Position numbers and translations under genes: made by a program. The notes beneath the pieces were generated by a model. That model was given only the letters and a program-made list of their open reading frames with translations, did no database searches and was not told the origin of the DNA. Below, piece by piece: positions 1 through 9,267 of a stretch of DNA of 64,000 nt. The DNA is from Rhizobium phaseoli (GTDB taxonomy: Bacteria > Pseudomonadota > Alphaproteobacteria > Rhizobiales > Rhizobiaceae). How positions within the stretch are numbered: position 1 is the first letter of the stretch; each line of letters starts with the position of its first letter. The stretch lies in assembly GCF_010668805.1 (NCBI RefSeq), contig NZ_WUFT01000002.1:310001-374000 (forward strand), read 5' to 3'.

Positions 1-979
1 GCACGATGAAATAGCCATACTGGGTTTTCAGTTCGGGCATATCGCTGAAATTCATGCCGTAGATACCGGCGATCGCGGTGGGGACGGCGAGGATCGCTGC
101 CCAGGCGGCAAGCTTGCGGGCAATCGCCGTCTGCTCCGTCTGGCCGATCATCACGCTGGCCTCGAAGGCGAAGGCCAGCACCTCGCGCAGCGCGTCGATA
201 TCTTCCTGAACCCGGCGCACATGATCGGTCACATCGCGAAACAGCGATTGCAGCGTCGGATCCATGCCGGGAAGATCGACATGCTCATATCGCCGGCAGA
301 CGTCGACGAGCGGCACCACGGCATTGCGCAGCCGCAGAAGTTTGCGGCGTAGGAGGTAAAGCCGCTCGATGTCGGACTTTGCCAGCTGTTCGCGCAGCAC
401 CAGATCTTCAAGTTTTTCGACCTCCTCCTGCACGACCTCGATCACCGGCATGTAGTTGTCGACGATGAAATCCAGGATGGAATAAAGAATATAATTCTCG
501 CCGTGGGCCAGCGCCGTCGGCGTCGCCTCGCACCGCTGCCGCACTGCCAGGTACGAGGACGAGTCCCCGTGGCGGACCGAGACGACATAACCGCGGCCGA
601 CGAACAAATGCGTTTCGCCGAAGACGATTTCGTCATCCTTCATATGGGCGGTCCGGGCGACGATGAACATTGCGTCCCCATAGATCTCCAGCTTCGGTCG
701 CTGGTGGGGTTGTGCCGCGTCCTCGATCGCCAAAGCATGCAGATTGAACTCGGCCTGGACTTGGTGCAGCAGCACTTCATCCGGCTCGTGCAGGCCGATC
801 CAGACGACGGCATTCTCCCGCCCTCGCCATTCACCGGCCTCTTCTATCCTGATGTCGCGAATGCGTTGCCCATGCTGGTAAACGGCAGCAGCCACGACGC
901 CGGGACGTTCATAAGGCGGCGATGTCGAACCGCTGCCGGCCCGCGGGGAAACACTGCGTAGATCCTTCAGCTGTTCCAA
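1..979 (-). CDS. corA: CorA family Mg2+/Co2+ transporter (3' end outside window)
   Basis: Inner-membrane divalent cation channel, cut by the left edge. The minus-strand frame reads without a stop from about 1045 to base 2. It ends in the diagnostic pore signature YGMNFSDMPEL followed by KTQYGYFIV, so only the last transmembrane helix and C-terminus are missing. The long N-terminal cytoplasmic part contains the expected WIGLHEP and LAIEDA motifs. No ATG precedes these motifs. I chose TTG at 977-979 because GGAGGA lies about 9 bases upstream; a GTG at 893-895 is an alternative. It is divergent from the chemoreceptor gene to its right. The family assignment is secure from the GMN motif; the start is an inference. 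Confidence 0.9.
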   Translation of the reverse strand, partial: MEQLKDLRSVSPRAGSGSTSPPYERPGVVAAAVYQHGQRIRDIRIEEAGEWRGRENAVVWIGLHEPDEVLLHQVQAEFNLHALAIEDAAQPHQRPKLEIYGDAMFIVARTAHMKDDEIVFGETHLFVGRGYVVSVRHGDSSSYLAVRQRCEATPTALAHGENYILYSILDFIVDNYMPVIEVVQEEVEKLEDLVLREQLAKSDIERLYLLRRKLLRLRNAVVPLVDVCRRYEHVDLPGMDPTLQSLFRDVTDHVRRVQEDIDALREVLAFAFEASVMIGQTEQTAIARKLAAWAAILAVPTAIAGIYGMNFSDMPELKTQYGYFIV

Positions 980-1273
980 ATCCTGCCGTCCTCCACTCCC
1001 GCACGGATCACATATCCGCGGCCCATCCGTCTGCCGGTCAGGCGGTCAGCCCATCATAATGCTATTTCATAAAACATGCATCCGCCTCGATGCCCCGGGT
1101 TGACCAAGCGCCTTCACAATCGTGCGCTGAACGACGGCCTTTGGATTTCTGCGGGTACTTTCCAAAAAGGTGGTAAACGGCGTTTTACATATTGAGCAAA
1201 TCGTTAAATTGTTTTTGTTAGAAACTCCTCATCCAGTCCGGTCAGAAGCCGGAAGTTCGATCGAGGACTTTCA
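980..1273. promoter_or_regulatory. Divergent intergenic region corA / MCP
   Basis: This 294-base stretch must hold the promoters of both divergent genes. It becomes AT-rich toward the MCP gene. A short imperfect inverted repeat, GTAAA-cggcgt-TTTAC, lies near 1172-1187. I see no convincing -35/-10 pair or further gene. Confidence 0.35.
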
Positions 1274-3157
1274 ATGCGTCGCCCAAACATCAAATCCAGT
1301 TTACTGTTGATCTTCAGTGGCATAGCTATTCTTTTCGGTCTTGTCGCCTATCTCGCGGTCGACGGTCTTCGCAAGACGAACGGCTCGACGGAAGAAATTG
1401 CTACCGACTGGCTGCCGAGCGTGCAGGCCTCTCAGGCGATCAACCTCGCCATGACGAATTTGCGCCTCACTTACCGCGATCACGTCATTGCACAGTCCGA
1501 GGCGGATAAGAAAACACGCGAGGAGGCCATCAAGGTCGCCGAGGATACGATTCGTAAATCCGCTGACGCCTATCTTCCGCTGGCCTCCTCCGATCGGGAG
1601 CGCGACCTGATCAAGACGATCAAGGAAAGCGTCGAAGGCTACATCGCCAGCAGCGCGCAGTTGCTCGATCTTTCCCGCGCCAACAAGACCGAAGAAGCCG
1701 GGAAATACCTCGGCGCAGGGATGCGCTCATATTCGGACAAGCTCAAGGAAGCCACGGCCGCCTTGGTCGAATTGAACGTCATCGGCAGCAAGAAGGCCGC
1801 CGACCTCAGCACAGAAACCTTCGCTTCCATAGAATTCTATCTGCTTGCAACGATCGGTGTTGCCGGATTGCTCGTTCTCGGCGCTGTCGCCTTCGTACTG
1901 ACGAGCATCGCCAATCCGATCACAGGCATCACCGCTTCGATGCGACGGCTGGCCGACGGGGACACTGGTTCGGAGATCCCGTTTGCCGACCGCGCCGACG
2001 AAATCGGGTCGATGGCGGGGGCGGTTGAAATCTTCCGCCAGGCCGCGATCACCAACAAGCAGATGGCGATGGAAGCCGAAGAGAGCCGCAATAGAGCGGA
2101 GACCGACCGCGTTTCCGCACAGAGGCAGGCCGAAGCTGACGCCTCGGAGCGGCTACGCATCGCCACCTCGGGCCTCGCCGCCGGTCTAAAGCGGTTGGCC
2201 GCGGGCGACCTGGCCTTCCAGCTCAACGAGGCCTTCGCACCCGACTTCGAGGCGCTGCGCCATGACTTCAACCAGTCGGTCACGCAGCTTGGCACAACGC
2301 TTCGAGCCATTTCCGAAAGCATCGGCACAATCGATGAAGGCTCGCGGGAGATCTCCTCGGGTGCGGGCGATCTGTCAAAGCGCACGGAGGAGCAGGCAGC
2401 GTCGCTTGAAGAGACTGCGGCTGCGCTGGAAGAGATCACGGCGAATGTATCGAACTCCAGCAAGCGAACCGAAGAGACGCGCACGGTCGCCACGGAGGCA
2501 AATCGCAGCGCCGGCATCTCTGCCGAGGTCGTGTCCCACGCCGAGAAGGCAATGGAGCGGATCGAGACCTCGTCTCAGCAGATTTCCAACATCATCAGCG
2601 TCATCGATGAAATTGCATTCCAGACCAATCTTCTCGCGCTGAATGCCGGCGTGGAAGCGGCAAGAGCCGGCGAGGCCGGCAAGGGCTTTGCCGTCGTCGC
2701 CCAGGAAGTGCGCGAACTTGCACAGCGTTCTGCAACGGCTGCCAAGGAAATCAAGGGTCTTATCCAGAACTCCTCGAAAGAGGTGGAAAGCGGTGTCAAG
2801 CTCGTGCGCGACACCGGCCAGGCCCTGAAGACTATCGGTGGCTTCATTAGCCAGATCAATCACCATATGGATTCGATCGCCACCTCGGCGAAAGAGCAAT
2901 CGGTCGGCCTCAGCGAAGTCAACGTCGCCGTCAATCGCATGGATCAGACCACGCAACAGAACGCGGCCATGGTGGAACAATCGACCGCTGCATCCGATTC
3001 GCTAGCCCAGCAGGCCCAGACGCTGCGAGAACTCGTCAGTCAGTTCAGGCTCGACGACGCCGCGTCTAGCCAATCCTCAGCCCTTCGCTCCGCCGCTAGA
3101 ACGATGGAGCAACCAATGGCCCGCGCAACGGTGCATGCAGTCGCCGCACGCCGCTGA
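1274..3157 (+). CDS. Methyl-accepting chemotaxis protein
   Basis: Transmembrane chemoreceptor that passes periplasmic ligand signals to CheA/CheW. Of 627 residues, TM1 is about 8-30 and a four-helix-bundle type periplasmic sensor of about 155 residues follows. TM2 is about 188-211, then a HAMP domain (about 212-265), a second HAMP-like segment (about 300-350) and a long coiled-coil signalling domain. The hairpin tip carries [21 protein letters not shown] and [15 protein letters not shown], the MCP consensus. There is no C-terminal CheR-tethering pentapeptide (it ends VAARR). The ATG follows GAGGA at a suitable distance. No che genes are nearby, so it must serve a pathway encoded elsewhere. 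Ligand unknown. Confidence 0.96.
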   Translation: MRRPNIKSSLLLIFSGIAILFGLVAYLAVDGLRKTNGSTEEIATDWLPSVQASQAINLAMTNLRLTYRDHVIAQSEADKKTREEAIKVAEDTIRKSADAYLPLASSDRERDLIKTIKESVEGYIASSAQLLDLSRANKTEEAGKYLGAGMRSYSDKLKEATAALVELNVIGSKKAADLSTETFASIEFYLLATIGVAGLLVLGAVAFVLTSIANPITGITASMRRLADGDTGSEIPFADRADEIGSMAGAVEIFRQAAITNKQMAMEAEESRNRAETDRVSAQRQAEADASERLRIATSGLAAGLKRLAAGDLAFQLNEAFAPDFEALRHDFNQSVTQLGTTLRAISESIGTIDEGSREISSGAGDLSKRTEEQAASLEETAAALEEITANVSNSSKRTEETRTVATEANRSAGISAEVVSHAEKAMERIETSSQQISNIISVIDEIAFQTNLLALNAGVEAARAGEAGKGFAVVAQEVRELAQRSATAAKEIKGLIQNSSKEVESGVKLVRDTGQALKTIGGFISQINHHMDSIATSAKEQSVGLSEVNVAVNRMDQTTQQNAAMVEQSTAASDSLAQQAQTLRELVSQFRLDDAASSQSSALRSAARTMEQPMARATVHAVAARR

Positions 3158-3185
3158 ACTATCGGCAACAGGAGCCGACAAAAAC

Positions 3186-3215
3186 GGCGCCCGGCAATGC
3201 CGGGCGCCTTTCGTT
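3186..3215. terminator. Bidirectional terminator between MCP and NCS1 genes
   Basis: A perfect 10-bp GC stem, GGCGCCCGGC / GCCGGGCGCC with an AAT loop, is followed by TTTCGTTTG. On the other strand the upstream AAAA gives a short U tract. It lies between two convergent stop codons, so it probably serves both genes. Confidence 0.85.
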
Positions 3216-3217
3216 TG

Positions 3218-4669
3218 TCATGACGCGAAGGCTGGATTGCGCCGTGCGCCCATTCTCAGCACGAAATAGATCGCCCCGCCGATTCCGACGCCGAAGAACC
3301 AGCCATAGGTACCCCACCAATCCGGCAGGATGCTGGTGAAGGTCGGCAGGATCGAGGAGAATAGCGCGCCGACCGCGAATGCGATGAAGGCATTGCCGTG
3401 CCATCCGTTCTGGAAGCGGAACTCGCCATTCTCATGGTAGAGCGCCTCGACGTTCAGCTGGCTTTTACGGATGAGGTAGTAGTCCACCATCATGACGCCG
3501 AAGATCGGTCCCATCGTCGATCCGATGAAATTGACGAAATGCGCCGCACCCGTCTCCCAGGGGGCGAACGGGTAAAGCACGAGAGCGATCATTGCGGCGA
3601 TATATCCGCCGCGTTTGAAGTTGATCTGGCGTGGGAAGACATTGGCGAAGTCGAAGGCCGGCGACACGAAATTCGCCACGACGTTGATGCCGAGCGTCGC
3701 GATCGCAAATGTCAGTGCCGCAAGCAGCGCCAGGAACCAGCTTTCGAATTTCCCCGATATCATTTCCGGATGCAGCAGGACCTCCCCGTAGACGGTGAAG
3801 GCGGCGGTGGTCGTCACACCGGCGACGAGGCAGAACGCCAGGAGATTGATCGGCAGTCCCCAAAGATTGCCTTTCCTGAGCGCCTTTTCATTCGTTGCGT
3901 AACGCGAAAAATCGCAGAAGTTAAGGTAGAGCGCCGCGAAATAGGTGATCCAGGTGGCGGCGACGGCGGCAAGCGCTGCGACCGAGCCTGGCTCGCCCGG
4001 CACGCCGGCATCCTTGGTCTTTTCGATCAGCACGTCGCGCGGAATTTCGGCACCGAAGGAGAAGGTGCCTGATTTGACGACCAGATAGACTGCAAGGATC
4101 AGCATCATGATCCAGACGGCCGGACCTGCCCAATCCTGGAACTTGCGAACCGTTTCCATCCCCCGCTGGATGATCAGCAGCTGCAGCGCCCAGACGATCA
4201 CATAGCAGATAACCTCGAGGGTCGAGTGGCCGAGGAAATGACTGTTCTGATGAAAGGCGAGCAGGCTGTCGTTGCGGATCAGCAAGGCGACGATGGCGCC
4301 GGATGCGGCGGCGGTCTGCGCGCCGTACCAGAAGCAGGCGACCACGGCCCGGACCAGGGCCGGAACATTCGCCCCGAAGGTGCCGAAGGAGGCGCGCGCC
4401 AGCACCGGAAAAGGTACGCCGGTGCGCACGCCAGCATTGCCGACCAAGCTCATCAACACGAAGATGACCAGCGATCCGATGCCGATGGCGATGACGAAAT
4501 TGACGAAGCTGCCGCACAGCAGGAACAGGCTCGCCGCCAGATAGTAGCCCCACAGGCTGTGAACGTCGGATGTCCAGACGTTAAAGATACTGAATGCACC
4601 CCATTTGCGCTCCTTGGCGGGTGCAAGATCCTCGTTGTACAACGAGGGAGACGGATTTCGAATGCTCAT
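3218..4669 (-). CDS. NCS1 family nucleobase:cation symporter
   Basis: Secondary transporter of the nucleobase:cation symporter-1 family (cytosine, allantoin, hydantoin or uracil type). The protein has 483 residues, the usual length, with about 12 hydrophobic helices. Family hallmarks near the N-terminus include NEDLAP, the tract W-G-x-FSIFNVWTSDVHSLWGYY, and GVPFPVLARASFG(T)FGAN, the conserved NCS1 TM3 region. The ATG is preceded by GGGAGGG. No purine or pyrimidine catabolic genes flank it, so the substrate cannot be assigned from context. It ends against a bidirectional terminator shared with the MCP gene and has its own 158-base upstream gap. Confidence 0.92.
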   Translation of the reverse strand: MSIRNPSPSLYNEDLAPAKERKWGAFSIFNVWTSDVHSLWGYYLAASLFLLCGSFVNFVIAIGIGSLVIFVLMSLVGNAGVRTGVPFPVLARASFGTFGANVPALVRAVVACFWYGAQTAAASGAIVALLIRNDSLLAFHQNSHFLGHSTLEVICYVIVWALQLLIIQRGMETVRKFQDWAGPAVWIMMLILAVYLVVKSGTFSFGAEIPRDVLIEKTKDAGVPGEPGSVAALAAVAATWITYFAALYLNFCDFSRYATNEKALRKGNLWGLPINLLAFCLVAGVTTTAAFTVYGEVLLHPEMISGKFESWFLALLAALTFAIATLGINVVANFVSPAFDFANVFPRQINFKRGGYIAAMIALVLYPFAPWETGAAHFVNFIGSTMGPIFGVMMVDYYLIRKSQLNVEALYHENGEFRFQNGWHGNAFIAFAVGALFSSILPTFTSILPDWWGTYGWFFGVGIGGAIYFVLRMGARRNPAFAS

Positions 4670-4827
4670 GAATGCCCTCCCATATCCCCTGAGGTCAAAT
4701 CGACCACAGCTGGAAGTCTGCTCTTCATTTATGCATCTGACAATTTAATAGTCACATTATGCACATCTCTTGGCGATGCCTGAGAATTAGCCATCGCCTG
4801 AGCTGGACCGGTCCTTGGCGAAGCCGT

Positions 4828-6027
4828 TCACTGCGAGCCGACGACACGCCCAGCCAGGCGAAACGGGCTTGCAACCGCGGCACCTGCAGCGTCGAAGACG
4901 TAAGCGCCGACGTCACCAGCGGTCGAACGCCTGCCGCTCTCGAAGGAGGCGAGCTGCGCGCCGAACCTGGCGAGTGATGCGTAGCGGTCGTGCCCCAGCC
5001 CGTCGGACGCCTGGATCGACGTGATGTCGATGACCCGAAGCCTTTCCTTCACGGCAACCTCCTCGACGACGGGATCGTCGATATCGAGGCGTCCGACGCG
5101 CGGACGCTCTCCGGCGATGAAACTCGAGGCCACGAGCGCCCGGTCGTCCTTCGAAACGAGAAGCGATATCGGGATCGGCATCCGCCCGACGTCATTCAGC
5201 TGAGCGCGGAAAACGTCGACATCGATGTCGGGAGCGGCGAGCAACACCGCCAGTTTGCCGATGACATCGTCGCGATGCTGCAGCTTGAGCTGGCGCACCG
5301 TTTCCATAACCAGGAACCCGCCCATGCTGTGTCCGAAAAGGACAATGCGCTTCACCTTGCCCGAAGCCGAGAGCGACGTGACGAGCGAGGCGAGTTCGGT
5401 GCGCGAAGACAGGGCAGCATCGCGGTCGGCGACATAGCCGGCGACTGCCGCGGCCGAAGGCCAGGAAAACAGAATCAGAGCCCCCGGCATATTCGCATCT
5501 GCGGCGATCTGCGCGGTGCGATAAAGCGCCTCCTGGTAACTGTAGTTGTAGCCATGCACGAAGATGCCGACGGTGCCGTCGGCCTGCACGGAACCGAGCG
5601 CCCGTTGCACGAAGGCATCCTTCGGCAGTTGCTCGCGCTCGATGACGGCAAATTGCCGCTCGGGATCCGGCTTCGCTGTCGGATAGGTGATCGCGGTATC
5701 CTTTCGGTCGGGAGGAACCGAAAACTCATACTCCTCATAGGTGAGCGTCTCGGCCCATGCGCTGCCGAAACCGCCGCGCACGCTGTCGGGGGTTCGATTC
5801 GTGGCGGCGAGGACCCTCACCCGATCCGTGGCCTTCTCGCCATGAACCTGCTCGTTCAGCAAAACGCGCTTATCGAGATGCACGGGTTGCAGGACATCCG
5901 GCGATGGCCGCGTGGCGCAGCCGCCAAGCATCGCCAGGGCCATGCCGACGAGAATGACCGCAGCGATCCTCGGCGGACCAGCAGGAGTTCCCTTCGACAC
6001 CCCTCGGGAATACCGCTCCGCCATCGA
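4828..6027 (-). CDS. Alpha/beta hydrolase lipoprotein (DUF900 family)
   Basis: Predicted membrane-anchored esterase/lipase-like alpha/beta hydrolase. Motifs are GIFVHGYNYSYQEA (oxyanion region), a nucleophile elbow GHSMGG, DIDVDVFR, and a late GHDRY histidine. The chosen start gives MAERYSRG, a hydrophobic stretch and the lipobox LGGC-ATRPSP, a good lipoprotein signal. The frame is open upstream to an ATG at 6186, but that would bury the signal sequence behind 53 residues and translate through a 10-bp hairpin at 6109-6136, so I prefer the internal ATG. It lies just downstream of the RND pump gene and may be in its operon. Natural substrate unknown. Confidence 0.85.
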   Translation of the reverse strand, partial: SMAERYSRGVSKGTPAGPPRIAAVILVGMALAMLGGCATRPSPDVLQPVHLDKRVLLNEQVHGEKATDRVRVLAATNRTPDSVRGGFGSAWAETLTYEEYEFSVPPDRKDTAITYPTAKPDPERQFAVIEREQLPKDAFVQRALGSVQADGTVGIFVHGYNYSYQEALYRTAQIAADANMPGALILFSWPSAAAVAGYVADRDAALSSRTELASLVTSLSASGKVKRIVLFGHSMGGFLVMETVRQLKLQHRDDVIGKLAVLLAAPDIDVDVFRAQLNDVGRMPIPISLLVSKDDRALVASSFIAGERPRVGRLDIDDPVVEEVAVKERLRVIDITSIQASDGLGHDRYASLARFGAQLASFESGRRSTAGDVGAYVFDAAGAAVASPFRLAGRVVGSQ

Positions 6028-6108
6028 TCCATTCTTCGAAAGGTCGCTGGCGGTCAAGAGTGTGGCTTTGCCCATGTCGTCACTGGGAGTGCGGTTCCCG
6101 GTCCCGCT

Positions 6109-6136
6109 TGGGATGGCAGTAGCTTGTGCCATCCCA
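6109..6136 (-). other. Hairpin between RND gene and hydrolase
   Basis: Perfect 10-bp inverted repeat TGGGATGGCA / TGCCATCCCA with an 8-base loop. There is no U tract on the minus strand, so it is more likely an mRNA-processing or attenuating structure than a full terminator. Its presence argues that 6028-6195 is intergenic rather than coding. Confidence 0.5.
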
Positions 6137-6195
6137 CGCATTGCGTTCCAGTCCGTGTTGCAGCCACGGCGGCGTGAAGTAGCCATTCGCTTTCC

Positions 6196-9100
6196 TCACG
6201 CCTCTGCCGCGGCATCGGACTGGGCGCCTTTATCCCTCGGGATCCTGAACCACGCGACATAGAGCGCCGGCAGGAATAGCAGGGTGAGCGCGGTTCCGAC
6301 GACGATTCCGCCCATCATGGCGTAGGCCATCGGTCCCCAGAATATCTCGCGCGAGATCGGGATCAGCGCGAGGGTGGCTGCCGCTGCGGTCAGCATGATC
6401 GGCCGCATGCGATGTTCGGTCGCCTCGATGACGGCCTGCCAGGCCGGGACACCTTCGGCGCGCAGATGCTCGATCTGCACGACGAGGATGACGGAGTTGC
6501 GGATCAGGATGCCGATCAGCGCCAGCACGCCGAGGATCGCGACGAAGCCCATCGGCGCATGGCTCAGCAACAGAGCCGCAACCACGCCGATCAAAGCCGT
6601 CGGAGCCACCGCAAAGACCAGGAACAGGCGGCTGAAGCTCTGCAGCTGGATCATCAGGATCGTCGCCATTACGAACAGCATCATCGGAGCGACCGCCGCG
6701 ATCGGCCCTTGCGCCTCGGCGCTGGATTCGACCGCGCCACCGATTTCCACCTTGTATCCTACGGGCAGGTTCTTCTGGAATTCTTCCACCTTCGGCTTCA
6801 GCTGGTCGACGATCGTGGCCGGCTGCGTCGAACCGATGACGGCCGCCTTGAGCGTGATGGTGGGCTGCCGGTCGCGACGCCAGATCGTCGGCTGCTCGAG
6901 CTCGTAGCGGAAATTGGCGACGGCCGAGAGTGGCACGACCTTGCCGTTGGAGGTGGAGAGCTGGAGGTTCTGTAGCGTCTGGATGGAACCGCGCTCCGAT
7001 GCCCTCGCCCGCCCGATGACATTGACCAGGTAGATGTCGTCGCGGATCTGCGTCGCCGTCGAGCCTTCGACGATGCCGTTAAGGGCGGTGGCGATATCCT
7101 CGGAGGAGACGCCGAGCTGGCGCGCTTTGTCCTGCAGCACATCGACCTTGACGACGCGGGAGGGCTCGTTCCAGTCCAGGACCATGTTGGCGAGAAGCGG
7201 ATGCGCACCGACGATGCCGGCAAATTGCTGGGAGATGTCACGCACCTTCTGAATATCGGGGCCGCTGACCCGGTACTGGACCGGCTTACCCACCGGAGGG
7301 CCGATATCGAGGAGCTTGACGAAGGCGTCGGTGCCGGGGAAGGTTTTCGTCAGATAGCCCTGCAGGTCCGCCCGCACCTTGTCGCGCACGTCAAGCCCCT
7401 TGGTGACGATCACCGTCTGTCCGAACGAGACATCAGGCGTCTGCACGTCGAAAGAGAGGATAAAGCGCGGCGCGCCCTGGCCGACATAAGTCGTCCAGTG
7501 ATCGATGTCCTTGTTGCCGGCCAGCATCTCCTTTTCGAACTTGGCCATCTGCCTGTTGGTCTCGGCGATCGAGCTGTTGTGCGGCAGGTTCCAGTCGATG
7601 ACGAGTTCGGTCCTGTCCGAGTTCGGGAAGAACTGCTGCTGCACCAGCCCCATGCCGCCGACCGAGAGGCCGAACACGCCGACGGTGAGCGCGATGGTGA
7701 TCCAGCGCCAGCGCATCGCCAGCCCCAGAAGCCAGGAGAAAAAGGAGGCGAAGCGGCCCTTCTTCTCGTGATGCGACTTCATGGTCTTCGGCAGGATGGT
7801 GACACCGAGAAGCGGCGTGAACAGCACGGCCACGATCCAGGAGACGACCAGCGAAACCGCGATGACCACGAAAAGCGTGAACGTGAATTCGCCTGCGGCG
7901 CTGTTGTTGAGACCCACGGGAATGAAACCCGCGACGGTGACCAGCGTTCCCGTCAGCATCGGAAAAGCCGTCGATGTGTAGACGTAGGTGGCGGCTTTCT
8001 TCAGATCGTCGCCCGCTTCCAGACGGGCCACCATCATCTCCACGGCAATCATGGCGTCGTCGACGAGCAGTCCGAGCGCGATGATGAGCGCGCCGAGCGA
8101 AATACGCTGCAGCGAGATGCCGGAATATTCCATCACCACGAAGGTGATGGTGAGCACGAGAGGGATGGAAATCGCTACCACCATGCCGGCGCGCAGGCCG
8201 AGGCTGATGAAACTGATGACGAGCACGATAGCGATCGCTTCAAAGAGCGCTCGGGTGAAGCCCGAAACCGCTTCGTCGACGACATCAGGCTGATCGGAAA
8301 CGCGGTGCACATCAACGCCGATCGGAAGATCGGCAACGACGCGTTTCATCTGCGCCTCCAGCGCCTCGCCGAACGCCAGCAGATTGGCGCCCTGCTTCAT
8401 GCCGATCGCAAGCCCGATCGCCGGTTCGCCATTGAAGCGGAACAGCGACGACGGCGGATCGACATAACCGCGCTTGATCGTGGCGACGTCGGTCAGCGGA
8501 AAGAAGCGGTCGTTGATGCGAAGGTTGATCGACCGCAGGCTTTCCTCGGAGGTGAACTGTCCGCTCACCCGCAAGGCTATGCGTTCCGGCCCGGCATCGA
8601 CGAAGCCGGACTGGGTAACAGCGTTCTGCGCCTGCAGGGTGCTGATGACCGACTGCTGGTCTATGCCGAGTGCTGCGATCTGGCGTGTGGAGAATTCGAG
8701 GTAAATCGCCTCATCCTGAGCGCCGACCACATCGACCTTCCCGACATTGGGCACCGTCAGAACCTCGGAGCGGGCGTTTTCCACGAGGTCGCGAAGCTGC
8801 CGCTGGCTCAGCCCATCGCTTGTGAAGGCGTAGATGTTTCCGAACACGTCGCCGAAGCGATCGTTGAAGAAAGGACCGACGACGCCGCTTGGGAAATCCC
8901 CCTTGATATCGGCGATCATGTTGCGGATGCGCAGCCAGGTCGGCGCGACATCCTTAGTTTTGGTGGTCGGCAGCAGCTCGACGAAGACGGTCGTCTGGCC
9001 AGCGACGGTCTCGCTCTTGGTGTAGTCGAGCGACTCCAGTTCCTGGAGCTTCTTCTCGATCCTGTCGGTCACCTGGCGGGTGACCTCTTCGGCGGAAGCG

Positions 9101-9267
9101 CCGGGCCACTGTGCCGTGATCACCATCGTCTTGATCGTGAAGTTCGGGTCTTCCTCGCGGCCGAGGTTCAAATAGGAGAAGGCGCCGGCGAGAATGAAGA
9201 CGATCATGAAGTACCAGACCAGCGAACGGTGTTCGAGCGCCCAGTCGGAAAGGTTGAAGGACTTCAC
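6196..9267 (-). CDS. RND family efflux transporter permease (AcrB-like)
   Basis: Inner-membrane proton-driven drug/metabolite exporter of the HAE-1/AcrB superfamily, 1023 residues, full length. TM1 is at about 15-33, followed by the porter domain motif PNFTIKTMVITAQWPGASAEEV. In the central helices GLLVDDAMIAVE carries the paired Asp of the proton relay. A duplicated second half has the usual periplasmic and TM arrangement, and the end shows RPIMLTAAAATLALIP. The start is a GTG whose GTGA overlaps the stop of the upstream adaptor gene, so the two are translationally coupled. Substrate not deducible. No outer-membrane factor gene is present, so it would have to borrow a TolC-type partner. Confidence 0.96.
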   Translation of the reverse strand: MKSFNLSDWALEHRSLVWYFMIVFILAGAFSYLNLGREEDPNFTIKTMVITAQWPGASAEEVTRQVTDRIEKKLQELESLDYTKSETVAGQTTVFVELLPTTKTKDVAPTWLRIRNMIADIKGDFPSGVVGPFFNDRFGDVFGNIYAFTSDGLSQRQLRDLVENARSEVLTVPNVGKVDVVGAQDEAIYLEFSTRQIAALGIDQQSVISTLQAQNAVTQSGFVDAGPERIALRVSGQFTSEESLRSINLRINDRFFPLTDVATIKRGYVDPPSSLFRFNGEPAIGLAIGMKQGANLLAFGEALEAQMKRVVADLPIGVDVHRVSDQPDVVDEAVSGFTRALFEAIAIVLVISFISLGLRAGMVVAISIPLVLTITFVVMEYSGISLQRISLGALIIALGLLVDDAMIAVEMMVARLEAGDDLKKAATYVYTSTAFPMLTGTLVTVAGFIPVGLNNSAAGEFTFTLFVVIAVSLVVSWIVAVLFTPLLGVTILPKTMKSHHEKKGRFASFFSWLLGLAMRWRWITIALTVGVFGLSVGGMGLVQQQFFPNSDRTELVIDWNLPHNSSIAETNRQMAKFEKEMLAGNKDIDHWTTYVGQGAPRFILSFDVQTPDVSFGQTVIVTKGLDVRDKVRADLQGYLTKTFPGTDAFVKLLDIGPPVGKPVQYRVSGPDIQKVRDISQQFAGIVGAHPLLANMVLDWNEPSRVVKVDVLQDKARQLGVSSEDIATALNGIVEGSTATQIRDDIYLVNVIGRARASERGSIQTLQNLQLSTSNGKVVPLSAVANFRYELEQPTIWRRDRQPTITLKAAVIGSTQPATIVDQLKPKVEEFQKNLPVGYKVEIGGAVESSAEAQGPIAAVAPMMLFVMATILMIQLQSFSRLFLVFAVAPTALIGVVAALLLSHAPMGFVAILGVLALIGILIRNSVILVVQIEHLRAEGVPAWQAVIEATEHRMRPIMLTAAAATLALIPISREIFWGPMAYAMMGGIVVGTALTLLFLPALYVAWFRIPRDKGAQSDAAAEA

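Noticed and set aside
6028..6186. N-terminal extension of the DUF900 hydrolase
   Set aside because: Would put 53 residues before a lipoprotein signal and read through a 10-bp hairpin; treated as intergenic.
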